Origin: QYQD01 sp040755415
GTDB taxonomy: Bacteria > Desulfobacterota > QYQD01
Assembly (NCBI GenBank): GCA_040755415.1
Contig: JBFMAZ010000017.1
Location: forward strand, 5,510 to 69,509
Length of the DNA: 64,000 nucleotides
Reading direction: 5' to 3'
The translations under genes and the position numbers were made by a program. The notes under the pieces were generated by a model that saw nothing but the letters and a program-made list of their open reading frames with translations, searched no databases and was not told the origin of the DNA. The number at the start of each line of letters is the position of its first letter. Position 1 is the first letter of the stretch. This document shows, in pieces, positions 1 to 8,373 of this stretch.

Positions 1-479
1 ATATGCCCTGATACATCCCCTTTAAGGAGGAGAAATCCATCGATTCCTCTGGAATGTATAAGATTAATCTGTATCCCGTCTTCCTCAAATGTTTTTATCT
101 CCTCTTTGAGTATCAGAGATTGGTCATGGTGGAGTTCAGGACGTCCATGTTTAAGTATGAGATTATTATTCCGCTCCTCTACAGCACATAGATGGCATAG
201 AACGGAAACATCGCTGTCATCAGCGTTTATCCCTTCTCCTATGGCTTCGATTACGCCCCTTCCGGGAAAATCCTTAATTTCATAGCCAAATATCAAGAAG
301 TGCGCAATCTCGCTGGACATCGGGATGCCTTGCCAGGAACTGTGATATAGGCCGTTCATCCCTATAGATGCAAGATAGTCCATATTGGGCGTGCATGCTG
401 CATGGAGGGGGGTTCTGCCTTCAAAACACCCCTGCCCCCGGTCTCCAATGCCGTCCAGAATTACCAAAATGCATCGCAT
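1..479 (-). CDS. Archaeal-type 2,3-bisphosphoglycerate-independent phosphoglycerate mutase family protein, 3' end off the window
   Basis: The minus strand is open from an ATG at 479 to the left edge, giving 159 N-terminal residues. The product begins MRCILVILDGIGDRG, the metal-binding start of the alkaline-phosphatase superfamily. Next come a GRTPLHAACTPNMDYLAS stretch (about residues 21-38) and PMSSEIAHFLIFGY (53-66), where Ser56 fits the nucleophile position of archaeal-type phosphoglycerate mutases (ApgM). GRGVIEA (74-80) also fits. The family interconverts 3- and 2-phosphoglycerate, but some members have other phosphomutase or phosphatase roles, so the substrate is inferred. The gene is divergent from the PHP gene at 596, with about 115 bp between starts. 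I see no clear Shine-Dalgarno site before the ATG. The C-terminal half, with further metal ligands, is not visible. Confidence 0.82.
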   Translation of the reverse strand, partial: MRCILVILDGIGDRGQGCFEGRTPLHAACTPNMDYLASIGMNGLYHSSWQGIPMSSEIAHFLIFGYEIKDFPGRGVIEAIGEGINADDSDVSVLCHLCAVEERNNNLILKHGRPELHHDQSLILKEEIKTFEEDGIQINLIHSRGIDGFLLLKGDVSGH

Positions 480-560
480 ATTTATTTATATCACAGTAAG
501 AGCCGATTCTACCAATATATATTAGCTATGTATCACACTATTTTAATTGGTAATATCTAT

Positions 561-588
561 TTGACAATCGGCAAGTTAGAGGCATAAT
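561..588 (+). promoter_or_regulatory. Sigma-70-type promoter for the PHP gene
   Basis: A perfect TTGACA (561-566) and a CATAAT (583-588, 5 of 6 matches) are separated by 16 bp. The expected transcription start is near 595, directly before the ATG at 596, so the transcript may be leaderless or translation may begin at the second Met codon (608). Confidence 0.6.
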
Positions 589-595
589 TGGGACT

Positions 596-1195
596 ATGTT
601 AATAGATATGCATATACATACACATTTTTCTCCTTGCAGTGTGATTGATATCCTGCAACTTCTGAGAAAGGCGCGGGAGGTGGGCCTTGATGGTATCTGT
701 ATAACTGATCATGATACCATGGCTTCCACATCTGTATTCGAAAATATTGCCGATGACTCAGGACTCTGTGTTATGGTAGGTATGGAGTACACAACCACAA
801 AAGGTGATTTTTTGATATTTGGGCCCATCGAACATATTCAAGCAAAAATGGATGCGGAATATCTTTTGAGATGGATACAAAAAGAGGGAGGAATAGCTAT
901 CCCGGCCCATCCATTTCGGAGGCATAGACCTGTAGACCCAGGCGTTCTCCAATCTTCAAAAATAATAGAAGGGTTGAACGGGAGAAACTGCCCATCGGAA
1001 AATGAATTATCCAGAAACTGGGCCCAAAAACAGGGCAACGGTATAAAGGAAATCGGAGGCAGTGATGCCCATACAATTGAAGAAGTGGGCCGAATGGTCA
1101 CAATGTTTGAAAAAGACATCTATAATGTCGAAGGCCTGATTAAAGAGCTTCATTACGGGAAATACTTTCCATTACAAGGACACCCGGCTTTCTGA
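596..1195 (+). CDS. PHP-domain metal-dependent phosphoesterase
   Basis: The 199-residue protein has the PHP (polymerase and histidinol phosphatase) metal site in order: MHIHTH at 5-10, TDHD at 37-40, Glu64, AHPF at 104-107 and GGSDAHT at 154-160. These are the family's His/Asp/Glu ligands, usually for two or three divalent metals. The length fits stand-alone PHP proteins of the TrpH/YciV group, which hydrolyse phosphoesters of nucleotides or small RNAs. The exact substrate cannot be read here. The gene stands alone, divergent from the phosphoglycerate mutase-like gene. A strong promoter sits only 7 bp before the start codon and there is no Shine-Dalgarno site, so leaderless translation or a start at codon 5 is possible. 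Confidence 0.85.
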   Translation: MLIDMHIHTHFSPCSVIDILQLLRKAREVGLDGICITDHDTMASTSVFENIADDSGLCVMVGMEYTTTKGDFLIFGPIEHIQAKMDAEYLLRWIQKEGGIAIPAHPFRRHRPVDPGVLQSSKIIEGLNGRNCPSENELSRNWAQKQGNGIKEIGGSDAHTIEEVGRMVTMFEKDIYNVEGLIKELHYGKYFPLQGHPAF

Positions 1196-1269
1196 CCTCC
1201 CCTCCCTCTTCCACTTCCAGTGCAAGTTTCATAAAATACCCTAACCCGGATCCGCCATAGGCAGACCGG

Positions 1270-1400
1270 AATGTCAAATGTCAAAATCCAAAGTTCAAAT
1301 GAAATCCAAATGACTAAATGCCCAAACTTATCTGCATGGGTATGTTTTGTCATTTGAACTTTGGGCTTCATTTGATATTTGAGCCTTGACATTTGTCATT
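1270..1400. repeat. Imperfect inverted repeat of the AAATCCAAA/TTTGAACTTT type
   Basis: The spacer after the PHP gene (1196-1565) holds a left arm built of CAAAATCCAAAGTTCAAATG-type words and a right arm that is their near reverse complement (GTCATTTGAACTTTGGGC). Related AT-rich palindromes recur near 3.6, 21.2, 38.2, 54.6, 58.3 and 63.8 kb. A short run of CAGC/CTTTGAGC words follows at 1408-1440. I see no gene in this spacer. Confidence 0.7.
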
Positions 1401-1511
1401 CTTTTTGGCTTTCAGCCTTCAGCTTTGAGCTTTAAGCTTTCCCTTTTTCTGCCACAAAAAACACGAATCTTGGAAGTAAGGGCCTAAGTGGCTCATAAGA
1501 AATGGCCTTGC

Positions 1512-1539
1512 TTGACAATTTAAATATTAGGGTTAAAGT
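1512..1539 (+). promoter_or_regulatory. Probable promoter of the zinc-ribbon/HEAT gene
   Basis: TTGACA (1512-1517) and TAAAGT (1534-1539, 4 of 6 matches) are 16 bp apart. A GGAGG ribosome-binding site follows at 1554-1558, before the GTG start at 1566. Confidence 0.5.
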
Positions 1540-1565
1540 ATTTAAAAATATCCTGGAGGCATAAA

Positions 1566-2192
1566 GTGGCAACCAAAGAAAAACCGAAGTGTCCCCACTG
1601 TGGGCAGGAAATGTCTAACTATGCAGTCCCGCCATATACCTTCTCTGACGGATTGGGCTGGGGGGTTACTTACCTTTATGTCTGCTTCAATGACCAATGC
1701 TCGTTCTTTGTTGAAGGCTGGGAAAGGATGATGAACTTCTACGGACAAAGAGCCTCCTACCGGTGTATGTGTCACCCGGAGACCATGGAAATGGGGGCGA
1801 TCCCCGTATTTAGCCATGAGGCCCTGAAAGGCGGCATATTTGATCCTGAAGAAGAAAGGGCTAAAGAAGAGGCCGAAAATAAAGCGGCCGCGGCCCTACG
1901 GGGTTATATCGAGGCCAAGGATACGCCGGCCATAGCAGGTATGCTTACCGATGAGTCTATAGCTCCGCGGGTTCGTCTCGAAGCAGCGGAAGCGCTTGGT
2001 AGCCTTACCGACCTGCAGGCCGTTGAACCAATCCGAAGCCACCATTTTACCAACAAAATAATCAAGGAAAAGGCTGAAAAGGCCGTAGAACTCATACACA
2101 GGGCTAATTACACCAAGGAGTGCCCTTACTGTGCCGAGATCATCAAGGCCCGGGCCCAGGTTTGCAAACACTGTGGTAAAGATCTGAAATAG
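1566..2192 (+). CDS. Zinc-ribbon protein with HEAT-like repeat and second C-terminal zinc ribbon
   Basis: The 208-residue cytosolic protein starts at GTG 1566 behind GGAGG. An N-terminal zinc ribbon uses Cys9, Cys12, Cys40 and Cys45. A charged linker (about 95-110) leads into a helical segment (about 108-175) with the pattern of a PBS-lyase/HEAT repeat (RLEAAEALGSL, then AVEPI). A compact C-terminal ribbon follows with Cys186, Cys189, Cys200 and Cys203 (ECPYC and CKHCG). Such architecture usually mediates protein or nucleic-acid contacts, and no enzyme motif is visible. The specific function is unknown. The gene is monocistronic, with a promoter at 1512 and a terminator at 2246. Confidence 0.75.
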   Translation: MATKEKPKCPHCGQEMSNYAVPPYTFSDGLGWGVTYLYVCFNDQCSFFVEGWERMMNFYGQRASYRCMCHPETMEMGAIPVFSHEALKGGIFDPEEERAKEEAENKAAAALRGYIEAKDTPAIAGMLTDESIAPRVRLEAAEALGSLTDLQAVEPIRSHHFTNKIIKEKAEKAVELIHRANYTKECPYCAEIIKARAQVCKHCGKDLK

Positions 2193-2245
2193 TGAACCCT
2201 CCATTTTATATTCGCCGGCGACACTAATTTCCCCGTGCGGACAGG

Positions 2246-2278
2246 CCGTCAGCTATTTACTGACGGTCACACTTTTTT
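2246..2278 (+). terminator. Rho-independent terminator
   Basis: Perfect 7-bp stem CCGTCAG (2246-2252) / CTGACGG (2260-2266) with a 7-nt loop, then a run of six T at 2273-2278. It ends the zinc-ribbon/HEAT transcript and insulates the cold-shock gene. Confidence 0.75.
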
Positions 2279-2440
2279 GTTGCAATTTTATCGAGAATAA
2301 GGTCAACTAGGTAGTTAGGGTTGTAGAGAGCTTTTTGTCCGGATGTTGTTTCACTGCCACGCTTTTTAAAACAATGCAGTTTTCTGTTTTTCTCGGATGG
2401 ATACTCGAAGCCCGTCTATTAAGAAAGGAGGTGAGATTAA

Positions 2441-2644
2441 GTGGCTAAAGGACATGTCAAGTGGTTTAATGACAGCAAAGGCTTCGGCTTTATCTCCCGA
2501 GAAGACGGAACAGATATTTTCGTGCATTTTTCGGCTATCGCGGGTGACGGGTTTAAGTCCTTAAAGGAAGGCGAGGAAGTGACCTTCGATGTAGCCGAAG
2601 GGAAGAAAGGACTTCAGGCAGTAAATGTCGTTGTAATGGGATAA
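2441..2644 (+). CDS. csp: CspA-family cold-shock protein
   Basis: The 67-residue protein starts at GTG 2441 behind a very strong AGGAGGTGA site. It is a single cold-shock domain (OB fold), with VKWFNDSKGFGFI (7-19) as RNP1 and IFVHFSAI as RNP2. Family members bind single-stranded RNA and DNA and act as RNA chaperones or antiterminators. The 160 bp between the upstream terminator and the start is consistent with a long 5' leader as in cspA mRNAs, but I cannot show a thermosensor fold. An RRM protein and a prolyl isomerase follow on the same strand, suggesting a shared cold or stress role. Confidence 0.95.
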   Translation: MAKGHVKWFNDSKGFGFISREDGTDIFVHFSAIAGDGFKSLKEGEEVTFDVAEGKKGLQAVNVVVMG

Positions 2645-2666
2645 ACAAAACATAACAAATATACCA

Positions 2667-2712
2667 ACCAAAAGGGAAGCATAGGTACAAGATGCCAGCT
2701 TCCCTGTTTGGT
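2667..2712 (+). other. RNA hairpin between csp and the RRM gene
   Basis: ACCAAAAGGGAAGC (2667-2680) pairs with GCTTCCCTGTTTGGT (2698-2712) with one bulge, around a 17-nt loop. No T-run follows, so it is more likely a processing, stability or attenuation structure than a full terminator. Confidence 0.55.
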
Positions 2713-2732
2713 AAAGAGAGGATTAATAAATA

Positions 2733-3092
2733 ATGAAAATATATGTCGGCAATTTGTCATACGAAGCTAATGAAAACGATTTAAAAGAACAATTCAGCGC
2801 CTTTGGCGAGGTCGATTCCGTAACCATTATCAAAGACAAATATTCCGGTCAGTCCCGCGGGTTTGCATTTGTCGAAATGTCCGATAATGCTGCGGCCCAG
2901 GCGGCTATTACTGCCCTGAATAATAAAGAACTCAAAGGACGAAATATGAACGTCAATGAGGCCCGTCCCCAGACAGAGAGGGGCGCTGGCGGGCGCGGTG
3001 GATTTTCGGCCGGGCGCAGAGGCTCGGGCGGCGGCAGAGGTAGAGGCGGAAGCGGGAGAGGATCAGGCGCCGGCTACGGAGGGAGAAGATGA
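2733..3092 (+). CDS. RRM-domain RNA-binding protein with Gly/Arg-rich tail
   Basis: The 119-residue protein has one RNA recognition motif: RNP2 IYVGNL at 3-8 and RNP1 RGFAFVEM at 42-49. From about residue 84 a tail is made almost wholly of Gly, Arg and Ser (RGG-like). Bacterial RRM proteins of this form (Rbp type) bind single-stranded RNA and are often cold-induced. The start is ATG 2733 with GAGAGG upstream. The stop codon overlaps the next start (ATG at 3089), so translation is probably coupled to the prolyl isomerase. The tail is coded by GC-rich sequence unlike the AT-richer domain part. Confidence 0.92.
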   Translation: MKIYVGNLSYEANENDLKEQFSAFGEVDSVTIIKDKYSGQSRGFAFVEMSDNAAAQAAITALNNKELKGRNMNVNEARPQTERGAGGRGGFSAGRRGSGGGRGRGGSGRGSGAGYGGRR

Positions 3093-3580
3093 GCAAGGTA
3101 AAAAAGGGAGATTTTGTAGCCGTGCACTATCTAGGAACCCTTGAAAATGGAGAGATGTTTGACTCCAGTGAAGGCAGGGATCCTCTAGAATTTCAGGTCG
3201 GTTCCGGTACAGTAATAGAGGGATTCGAAAAAGCGGTGCTAGGGCTCTCCATTGGTGATAAAAAAAACTTCGCCCTGCAACCTGAAGATGCTTACGGCCC
3301 CAGGGATGAATCCCTGGTAGTAGATTTCCCACGGGCATCGGCAGGAAAAGATATCTCGTTAGAGCTCGGGATGGTACTCGGGGTACGCTTACAAAACGGG
3401 CAACAGATACCGGCCAGAGTAACGAATATCGGTGATGATAACATCACCCTGGACATGAATCCGCCCCTGGCTGGTAAAGTCCTTAACTTCCAGATTGAGG
3501 TCGTCCACATAAGTGATAGGCCAAAATTTAGGGGAGATTGTAGCTGCGGCTGTTCTGACACGAGTTGCTCCGGTTGTTAA
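3089..3580 (+). CDS. slyD: FKBP-type peptidyl-prolyl isomerase, SlyD-like
   Basis: The 163-residue protein matches the SlyD class. A split FKBP domain (GDFVAVHYLGTLENGEMFDSS near the start; GFEKAVLGLSIGDKK about 43-57) encloses the chaperone insert-in-flap region (about 66-122). The C-terminus is Cys/His-rich (CSCGCSDTSCSGC), a likely metal-binding tail. SlyD proteins isomerise X-Pro bonds, act as holdase chaperones and can bind nickel. The start overlaps the RRM stop codon, which ties folding and RNA-chaperone functions into one unit. Assignment to the family is firm; the nickel role is inferred from the tail. Confidence 0.9.
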   Translation: MSKVKKGDFVAVHYLGTLENGEMFDSSEGRDPLEFQVGSGTVIEGFEKAVLGLSIGDKKNFALQPEDAYGPRDESLVVDFPRASAGKDISLELGMVLGVRLQNGQQIPARVTNIGDDNITLDMNPPLAGKVLNFQIEVVHISDRPKFRGDCSCGCSDTSCSGC

Positions 3581-3589
3581 GGCCACTAT

Positions 3590-3794
3590 CTCACCGCAAG
3601 GCGCAAAGGACACAAGAGAGGAAAATTCGAAACTCGAAGCACGAAATCCTAAACAATACCAAATGACCAAAATCCAAAATTCTAAACAATTATGTTTCGG
3701 TCATTTGAGCATTTTGATTTCGGATTTGTTTTGGGTTTCGATATTAGGATTTCGGATTTATAGCTTTGCGCCTTTTGCGTCTTTGCGGTGAGAC
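3590..3794. repeat. Nested inverted repeat (CACCGCAAGGCGCAAAG arms around an AATCCAAAATTC palindrome)
   Basis: The outer arms CTCACCGCAAGGCGCAAAG (near 3590) and its near reverse complement ending GCGTCTTTGCGGTGAG (3778-3793) flank an AT-rich inner palindrome of AAATCC/GGATTT words (3617-3763). It fills the spacer before the DUF72 gene and belongs to the same dispersed families seen elsewhere in the window. Confidence 0.7.
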
Positions 3795-3807
3795 ATGATA
3801 AAGCAGG

Positions 3808-4524
3808 ATGGACATCCGTATCGGCACATCTGGCTGGAACTATCCGCATTGGCGAAAGGTATTCTATCCGGAGCATCTGCCGCAATCAAAATGGCTTAAT
3901 TTCTATGCCGAACGGTTTACCAGCGTAGAACTGAACGCCAGTTTCTATCGCCAACCTAGCCGCAAGAGCTTTGAAAACTGGCGAAAAAAGACCCCGCCTG
4001 ATTTCCTCTGGTCAGTCAAAGCCAACCGCTATATCACACACATTAAGAAATTACGTGGCACCGGGGACAGCCTGGAGACTTTCTACCGTGCCGTAGAGGG
4101 GTTGGGCGGAAAACTGGGCGTCGTTCTCTTCCAATTGCCGCCCTCGCTCCGTTTTGATGAGAAGATTTTTGCTGATTTTCTGGATGCACAGCCCTCAGGA
4201 TATAAAATAACCTTTGAATTCAGACACGCCTCCTGGCTCTGCGAAGAGGCCTATAAACTGCTGCGCAGGAAAAATGCGGCCTTTTGTATATCAGATACGG
4301 CCGGACGCTATCCTTACGCGGAGGTAATAACCGCTGATTTTATCTATATCCGGCTGCATGGTTCTCAGGTGCTCTATGGCTCAAATTATACCGAAGATGA
4401 ACTAACAACCTGGGCGGCCAAGATTAAAGGATGGCAAAAAAACATCTTTGTTTATTTCGACAATGATTATCAAGGCTATGCCGTACAAAATGCCCTGCGT
4501 CTGAAAGAACTATGTCTTAATTAA
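3808..4524 (+). CDS. DUF72 family protein
   Basis: The 238-residue protein begins IRIGTSGWNYPHWR and continues with FYAERFTSVELNASFYRQPS, both hallmarks of DUF72 (YecE-like), a TIM-barrel-like family. Later conserved pieces include FSVKANRYITHIKKL-type and FEFRHASW segments and the DTAGRYPY / IYIRLHGS region. The biochemical function of the family is not established. The gene stands alone, with its 3' end overlapping by 8 nt the convergent biotin ligase gene. The start is ATG 3808, only 15 bp after a dispersed repeat, with no strong ribosome-binding site. Confidence 0.88.
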   Translation: MDIRIGTSGWNYPHWRKVFYPEHLPQSKWLNFYAERFTSVELNASFYRQPSRKSFENWRKKTPPDFLWSVKANRYITHIKKLRGTGDSLETFYRAVEGLGGKLGVVLFQLPPSLRFDEKIFADFLDAQPSGYKITFEFRHASWLCEEAYKLLRRKNAAFCISDTAGRYPYAEVITADFIYIRLHGSQVLYGSNYTEDELTTWAAKIKGWQKNIFVYFDNDYQGYAVQNALRLKELCLN

Positions 4525-5461
4525 GGTAGATTATCTCCCCGCTCACTTCCCGCACGGTTATACTTTCTTCCCGCTGCAAGATAATAGCCCCGGTATGATC
4601 TATGCCCACGGCCGTGGCCGCAAAGAGAGGTTCATTATAAACATTGGTCCCATATAATACACGTCTCCCCGGGGTGTCACTATAAAGTTTCCACTGTTCT
4701 ATCAAAGGATTAGGCGGCTTCACCGGCTCGTAAAAGGATTCGAGATATTTCTGCTCAAAATGGGCCATCAGCCCTATGTGCCAGCCGATCTTGGTTAAAA
4801 GCAGGGCTATAAAGTCTTCAACAGACAATCCCCTCCCAAGGATCTCCCGGAGGGAGATAGCCATGGGCCTCAGGTGTTCGGGGAAAGAGGTATTATTGAC
4901 ATTAACCCCTATCCCGAGCAGGAGGTATTCCGCGCCCAGGGTTCTGGAAGTATAGCCTTCAATCAATATGCCGGCCAATTTTTGTCCGTGGAAATGGATA
5001 TCATTTACCCACTTGATGTTAGCCTCGACGCCATAATGCCTTATAGCCTCGCAGCAGGCCACACCCAGGAGCAAGGAATAAAATTGGCGGTTTTCCGGGA
5101 GAAACGCCGGATTCAGGACCAGAGTAAGCCACGCCCCCCCGGAGGGAGCATACCAGGGTCTATCGAAACGTCCTCTGCTCTCTTCCATTTCCCGGGCTAT
5201 GACTACGCCGCCATCAATAAAGACCGAACCATTTTTCTCCCACGCCTCTATGAGTTTTCGGGCCTGCCTCATGCCCCTATCCAGACAGGGATAGCAAAAA
5301 AATGACCGGCCGATATCTCCTCCGCGGCGCATTATAATCCAGGCTTCATCTCCCCATTTCGGTCTGCGGGTAAGGACTTCCGCCTCCCGGTATCCCTTAA
5401 GCAGCCTGAGAAGCCGTTCTTCCTGGTGATGTTCCCGGGGATAAACCGAATCTACACCCAT
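4517..5461 (-). CDS. birA: Biotin--[acetyl-CoA carboxylase] ligase-like protein
   Basis: The 314-residue protein carries the biotin protein ligase core: GGAWLTLVL (about 108-116), KWVNDI (150-155), KLAGILIEG (161-169, with the conserved lysine) and LLGIGVNVNN (181-190). The usual GRGRxGR biotinyl-AMP loop appears only as a weakened SRGRFDRPW (95-103). The first 90 residues do not look like a helix-turn-helix, so it is probably a non-regulatory enzyme. It is the last gene of a minus-strand operon and starts inside the end of the biotin carrier gene (10-nt overlap). The likely role is to attach biotin to that carrier. Confidence 0.82.
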   Translation of the reverse strand: MGVDSVYPREHHQEERLLRLLKGYREAEVLTRRPKWGDEAWIIMRRGGDIGRSFFCYPCLDRGMRQARKLIEAWEKNGSVFIDGGVVIAREMEESRGRFDRPWYAPSGGAWLTLVLNPAFLPENRQFYSLLLGVACCEAIRHYGVEANIKWVNDIHFHGQKLAGILIEGYTSRTLGAEYLLLGIGVNVNNTSFPEHLRPMAISLREILGRGLSVEDFIALLLTKIGWHIGLMAHFEQKYLESFYEPVKPPNPLIEQWKLYSDTPGRRVLYGTNVYNEPLFAATAVGIDHTGAIILQREESITVREVSGEIIYLN

Positions 5462-6096
5462 TCGTTTTGGATCTTTTGTACTATCTTTCGGATATAATTG
5501 AGCTTGCCAGGTGGACAGATACCAAGGAGGGGCTCACCCTGGCCGACGGTGATATTAGGCTGAAAATAGACAGTATGGATAATCCCCGGCTCTCCATTAT
5601 AGATAAGTGGGGTATCACGTTTCATCAAGGACATTATGAGAATTTCCTCCCCCGGTCTTACCAGGACGGTCCCGTGTTTTTTCTTTTCCAGTTTATAGGT
5701 TATCTCTGGAGGGAAGAAATACTTAGCCCTTTCCGGGGCATTGAAGATAATAAGTACCTGTTTGAGTATCTTATCAATGACTTCAGCCTTCGTCATGGGA
5801 TGACGAATAGACATAAGATACGTATCGGCCTCAACAAACTTCCCGTTCAAATTAACCTGTAAATCGCTTATAGTTCCGTTGATATGGGCATGTACGGGAA
5901 TACGGTTTCGTTCGCGCTCCAGGACATAAAGAAGCGTGCCTGGTATATGTTGCCACGTTCCTTTGGGGCCTTCTACTATCATTCCATCGTCTGCCATGAA
6001 ACGCACCCAGCCGGTATGAGAGGTCTTAACAAAAAAAACCTCATAAGGGTTTTCTCTATAATGGATAAGTAGCCGGTCTAAATCTATCTCTGACAA
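5452..6096 (-). CDS. Biotin carboxyl carrier subunit, divergent, with two lipoyl-like halves
   Basis: The 214-residue protein sits between the carboxyltransferase and biotin ligase genes. The C-terminal half (about 138-195) reads as a biotinyl/lipoyl domain, with GTVLVRPGEEILIMSLMKRD and then GEPLLGI. Lys159 in LMKR takes the place of the biotinylated lysine in the usual AMKM motif. An earlier segment (about 66-100, INGTISDLQVNLNGKFVEAD) resembles a second, lysine-less lipoyl half. The departures from AMKM are real, so the assignment leans on operon context. It would carry carboxybiotin between the carboxylase and carboxyltransferase encoded upstream. Confidence 0.72.
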   Translation of the reverse strand: MSEIDLDRLLIHYRENPYEVFFVKTSHTGWVRFMADDGMIVEGPKGTWQHIPGTLLYVLERERNRIPVHAHINGTISDLQVNLNGKFVEADTYLMSIRHPMTKAEVIDKILKQVLIIFNAPERAKYFFPPEITYKLEKKKHGTVLVRPGEEILIMSLMKRDTPLIYNGEPGIIHTVYFQPNITVGQGEPLLGICPPGKLNYIRKIVQKIQNEWV

Positions 6097-6108
6097 AACA
6101 TTTCCTCT

Positions 6109-8373
6109 CTAACGGTAATAGAGATTGCTGCCACCCATAGTCAGAAGGCATTTATAGAGATTATACCTGAACTCACGCCTGTCCCATATCCCCTGAATAT
6201 GGCCCCGGGCCAGGGCCCTCTGGGCGCTATGATAATCAGGCGGGATATCCTCGCCCGTAGTCTCCCGGATAACCCGCGGCCCGGCAAAGCCAATCTTGGA
6301 AGAACGGATGGCAAACTGATAGGGCGAGCAGCCGAGAAAACTGGCCACCGGACCTGCATAGGAATTATTATCATACACCACGATGTAAAGACCGCCGGAG
6401 TCGATATATTCACGCACTGCCATGGTACACTTGGGCATCTGTACCACGCCCACAGTGCCCTCCTGGATACGGATACCTCCCGTAGCGTGGACGTAGGCTA
6501 AAAACGGACGCCTCATTATGCGCGCCTTCTCACAGGCCCGCACAAACTTTTCGCCCTCTGCCGCCCCCACCGTACCATTGCGAAAGTCATTAAAGAGCAT
6601 GGCCACTATAAGGCTTATCCCTTCCACCCGGGCATGGAAGGTAATCATGGCACTGGTGCGCCCGGTCTTGATGACATCACGGCGTATCTTGTTTTCAAGG
6701 CCCTGGTAACCTATAGCATTTATCGAACCTATGTGTCCGTTAAACTCATGTATAGACCCCCGGTCAAATAAGTTCTGCAGATACCATTGGTATTCAAGGG
6801 GAAAATGATGCCCGCAATTCTGGCAAACACCGCAGAACTCACCGTAAAGATCCGGCACCCAGAGATCCAGACATCCATATTTCCGCGCATTAGGGCAGGA
6901 TACAGTCCGGTCTTCATTGGCTAACGGGCTGACATAGGTATCTCCCCAATCTTCCGTGACCTCTTCGGCACCGGAGGCAGTTGAAGACGCGGCCATAATC
7001 CTGAGCTGTTTCTTGGCGGCAGAGTTGGCAATAAAATCGTAGGCCGATATAAGGGGCGAAGAGATTTTTCTGAGAAAGACAGAACCTTCTCCGGAGACCT
7101 CTTCGATCACCTTTTTGACCTGCTTGTGGTGATGCCGGATAAGGCCATATCGGAGACCATAGTAACTCTTAAGTACCGCATCTTCTGTCTTCTTAAAGAC
7201 TTTATCCGGCCAGGTTACACTCTCATTGTAAAAGCCCTGCCCCATCTTATGGTATTTTAAGGAACGCAAACGTAAAAGACGTTCCTCTTCCCCCCCCGTC
7301 AACTCCCACCGTATGTAGATATCAAATTCGTAGTTGCGTTCTGCCGCCTTTTCCTGTTTGATGGCGTAGGCCCGGAAGGTGCGAAAACTCTTTGTCTTAA
7401 GAACGACCTCATCCGTAGCCCGGATCATCTCATAACGAAGCTGTCTCAAAAAGGCAAAGTCATCACGCCTGGCTCCTAAAACCGGCTCCTGCACAATACG
7501 ATCAATCGTTTTCAACCGTAGATTATCCTGGGCCGTAATGGAGAGTTGTTTGGCGCAGAAGGTAAGCAAACCCTTGGGAACCTTTTCCCCTTCTTTAATC
7601 TTTCCCTCGATGGCTGCCGCCCCTTCCGGTGAAATAACCGAATAATAACCGTGTGAAAGCATAAGGCGTATATCGCTCATACCTATGGCTTCCGCTCCCC
7701 CGGAACCGCCCTCTGAGATGAGGGATACTATAGGCACACGCAGTTTGGCCAGGGCGTAAAGGTTGCGTGCGATCTGCTGGGCGGCACCAGGATAATCCTC
7801 AATGGGAAAAGCGCCCGGAGTAAATACATAAAAATGTACGGGTATCCCTTCGGTTTCTGCTACTTTCATGTAACGCATGGCCTTTTCATTGCCCCATGGC
7901 CGGGTGCAGCCGCCACTGCGGTATTCTTCGCCATGGCCTTTTTCATGGCCAATAACCATCACCTGGTGGACATAAACGCGGTCCTTAACCCGCCTGGAGA
8001 TAGTAGCCTTGGCAACAACCATGGAAGGATCGACGTTGCAGTCCTCCATCCCTCCCAGTTCAGTGTAACTGTCATAGACATTTTCCAGGATATTTTGCAG
8101 TGTAATGTGCTGGGGGTTACGGACGATACGTACTATCTCATCCGGGGTAAGGGATTTTTCTGCCCTATCCTCCAGAAACGAGATAGTCTCTTCCAGGGCG
8201 GCCAAGACGGCCTCTATAGACTCTTCGGGCCGGTCATAGATTTCCTCCTCCAGCCGCCGGACCTTCTCCATTAGATCGCCCAGATTGCCCCACTCGGTGC
8301 CCTCTTTAATGTCCAGGAGATACTGCACCCTGCGTTCAATCTGGGAAAGGCGTTTCTTAATTTCTGGTGTCAT
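6109..8373 (-). CDS. Acyl-CoA carboxylase carboxyltransferase, fused alpha-beta
   Basis: The 754-residue protein joins both crotonase-fold carboxyltransferase halves. Residues about 1-330 are AccA-like (SEGGSGGAEAIGMSDIRLML), with a charged bridge to about 470. Residues about 490-754 are AccD-like, opened by a Cys zinc ribbon (SCPNARKYGC, then CGVCQNCGHHF) and continuing with ATGGIRIQEG and ASFLGCSPYQFAIRSSKIGFAG segments. The order alpha then beta is the reverse of most accDA arrangements. With the neighbouring carboxylase and carrier it should form a complete biotin-dependent acyl-CoA carboxylase. Whether the substrate is acetyl-CoA or propionyl-CoA is not decided by sequence here. The start codon overlaps the carboxylase stop by 1 nt. 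Confidence 0.85.
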   Translation of the reverse strand: MTPEIKKRLSQIERRVQYLLDIKEGTEWGNLGDLMEKVRRLEEEIYDRPEESIEAVLAALEETISFLEDRAEKSLTPDEIVRIVRNPQHITLQNILENVYDSYTELGGMEDCNVDPSMVVAKATISRRVKDRVYVHQVMVIGHEKGHGEEYRSGGCTRPWGNEKAMRYMKVAETEGIPVHFYVFTPGAFPIEDYPGAAQQIARNLYALAKLRVPIVSLISEGGSGGAEAIGMSDIRLMLSHGYYSVISPEGAAAIEGKIKEGEKVPKGLLTFCAKQLSITAQDNLRLKTIDRIVQEPVLGARRDDFAFLRQLRYEMIRATDEVVLKTKSFRTFRAYAIKQEKAAERNYEFDIYIRWELTGGEEERLLRLRSLKYHKMGQGFYNESVTWPDKVFKKTEDAVLKSYYGLRYGLIRHHHKQVKKVIEEVSGEGSVFLRKISSPLISAYDFIANSAAKKQLRIMAASSTASGAEEVTEDWGDTYVSPLANEDRTVSCPNARKYGCLDLWVPDLYGEFCGVCQNCGHHFPLEYQWYLQNLFDRGSIHEFNGHIGSINAIGYQGLENKIRRDVIKTGRTSAMITFHARVEGISLIVAMLFNDFRNGTVGAAEGEKFVRACEKARIMRRPFLAYVHATGGIRIQEGTVGVVQMPKCTMAVREYIDSGGLYIVVYDNNSYAGPVASFLGCSPYQFAIRSSKIGFAGPRVIRETTGEDIPPDYHSAQRALARGHIQGIWDRREFRYNLYKCLLTMGGSNLYYR

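Noticed and set aside
402..587. Plus-strand open frame of 61 codons
   Set aside because: It lies antisense to the well-conserved start of the phosphoglycerate mutase-like gene and has no protein-like features.
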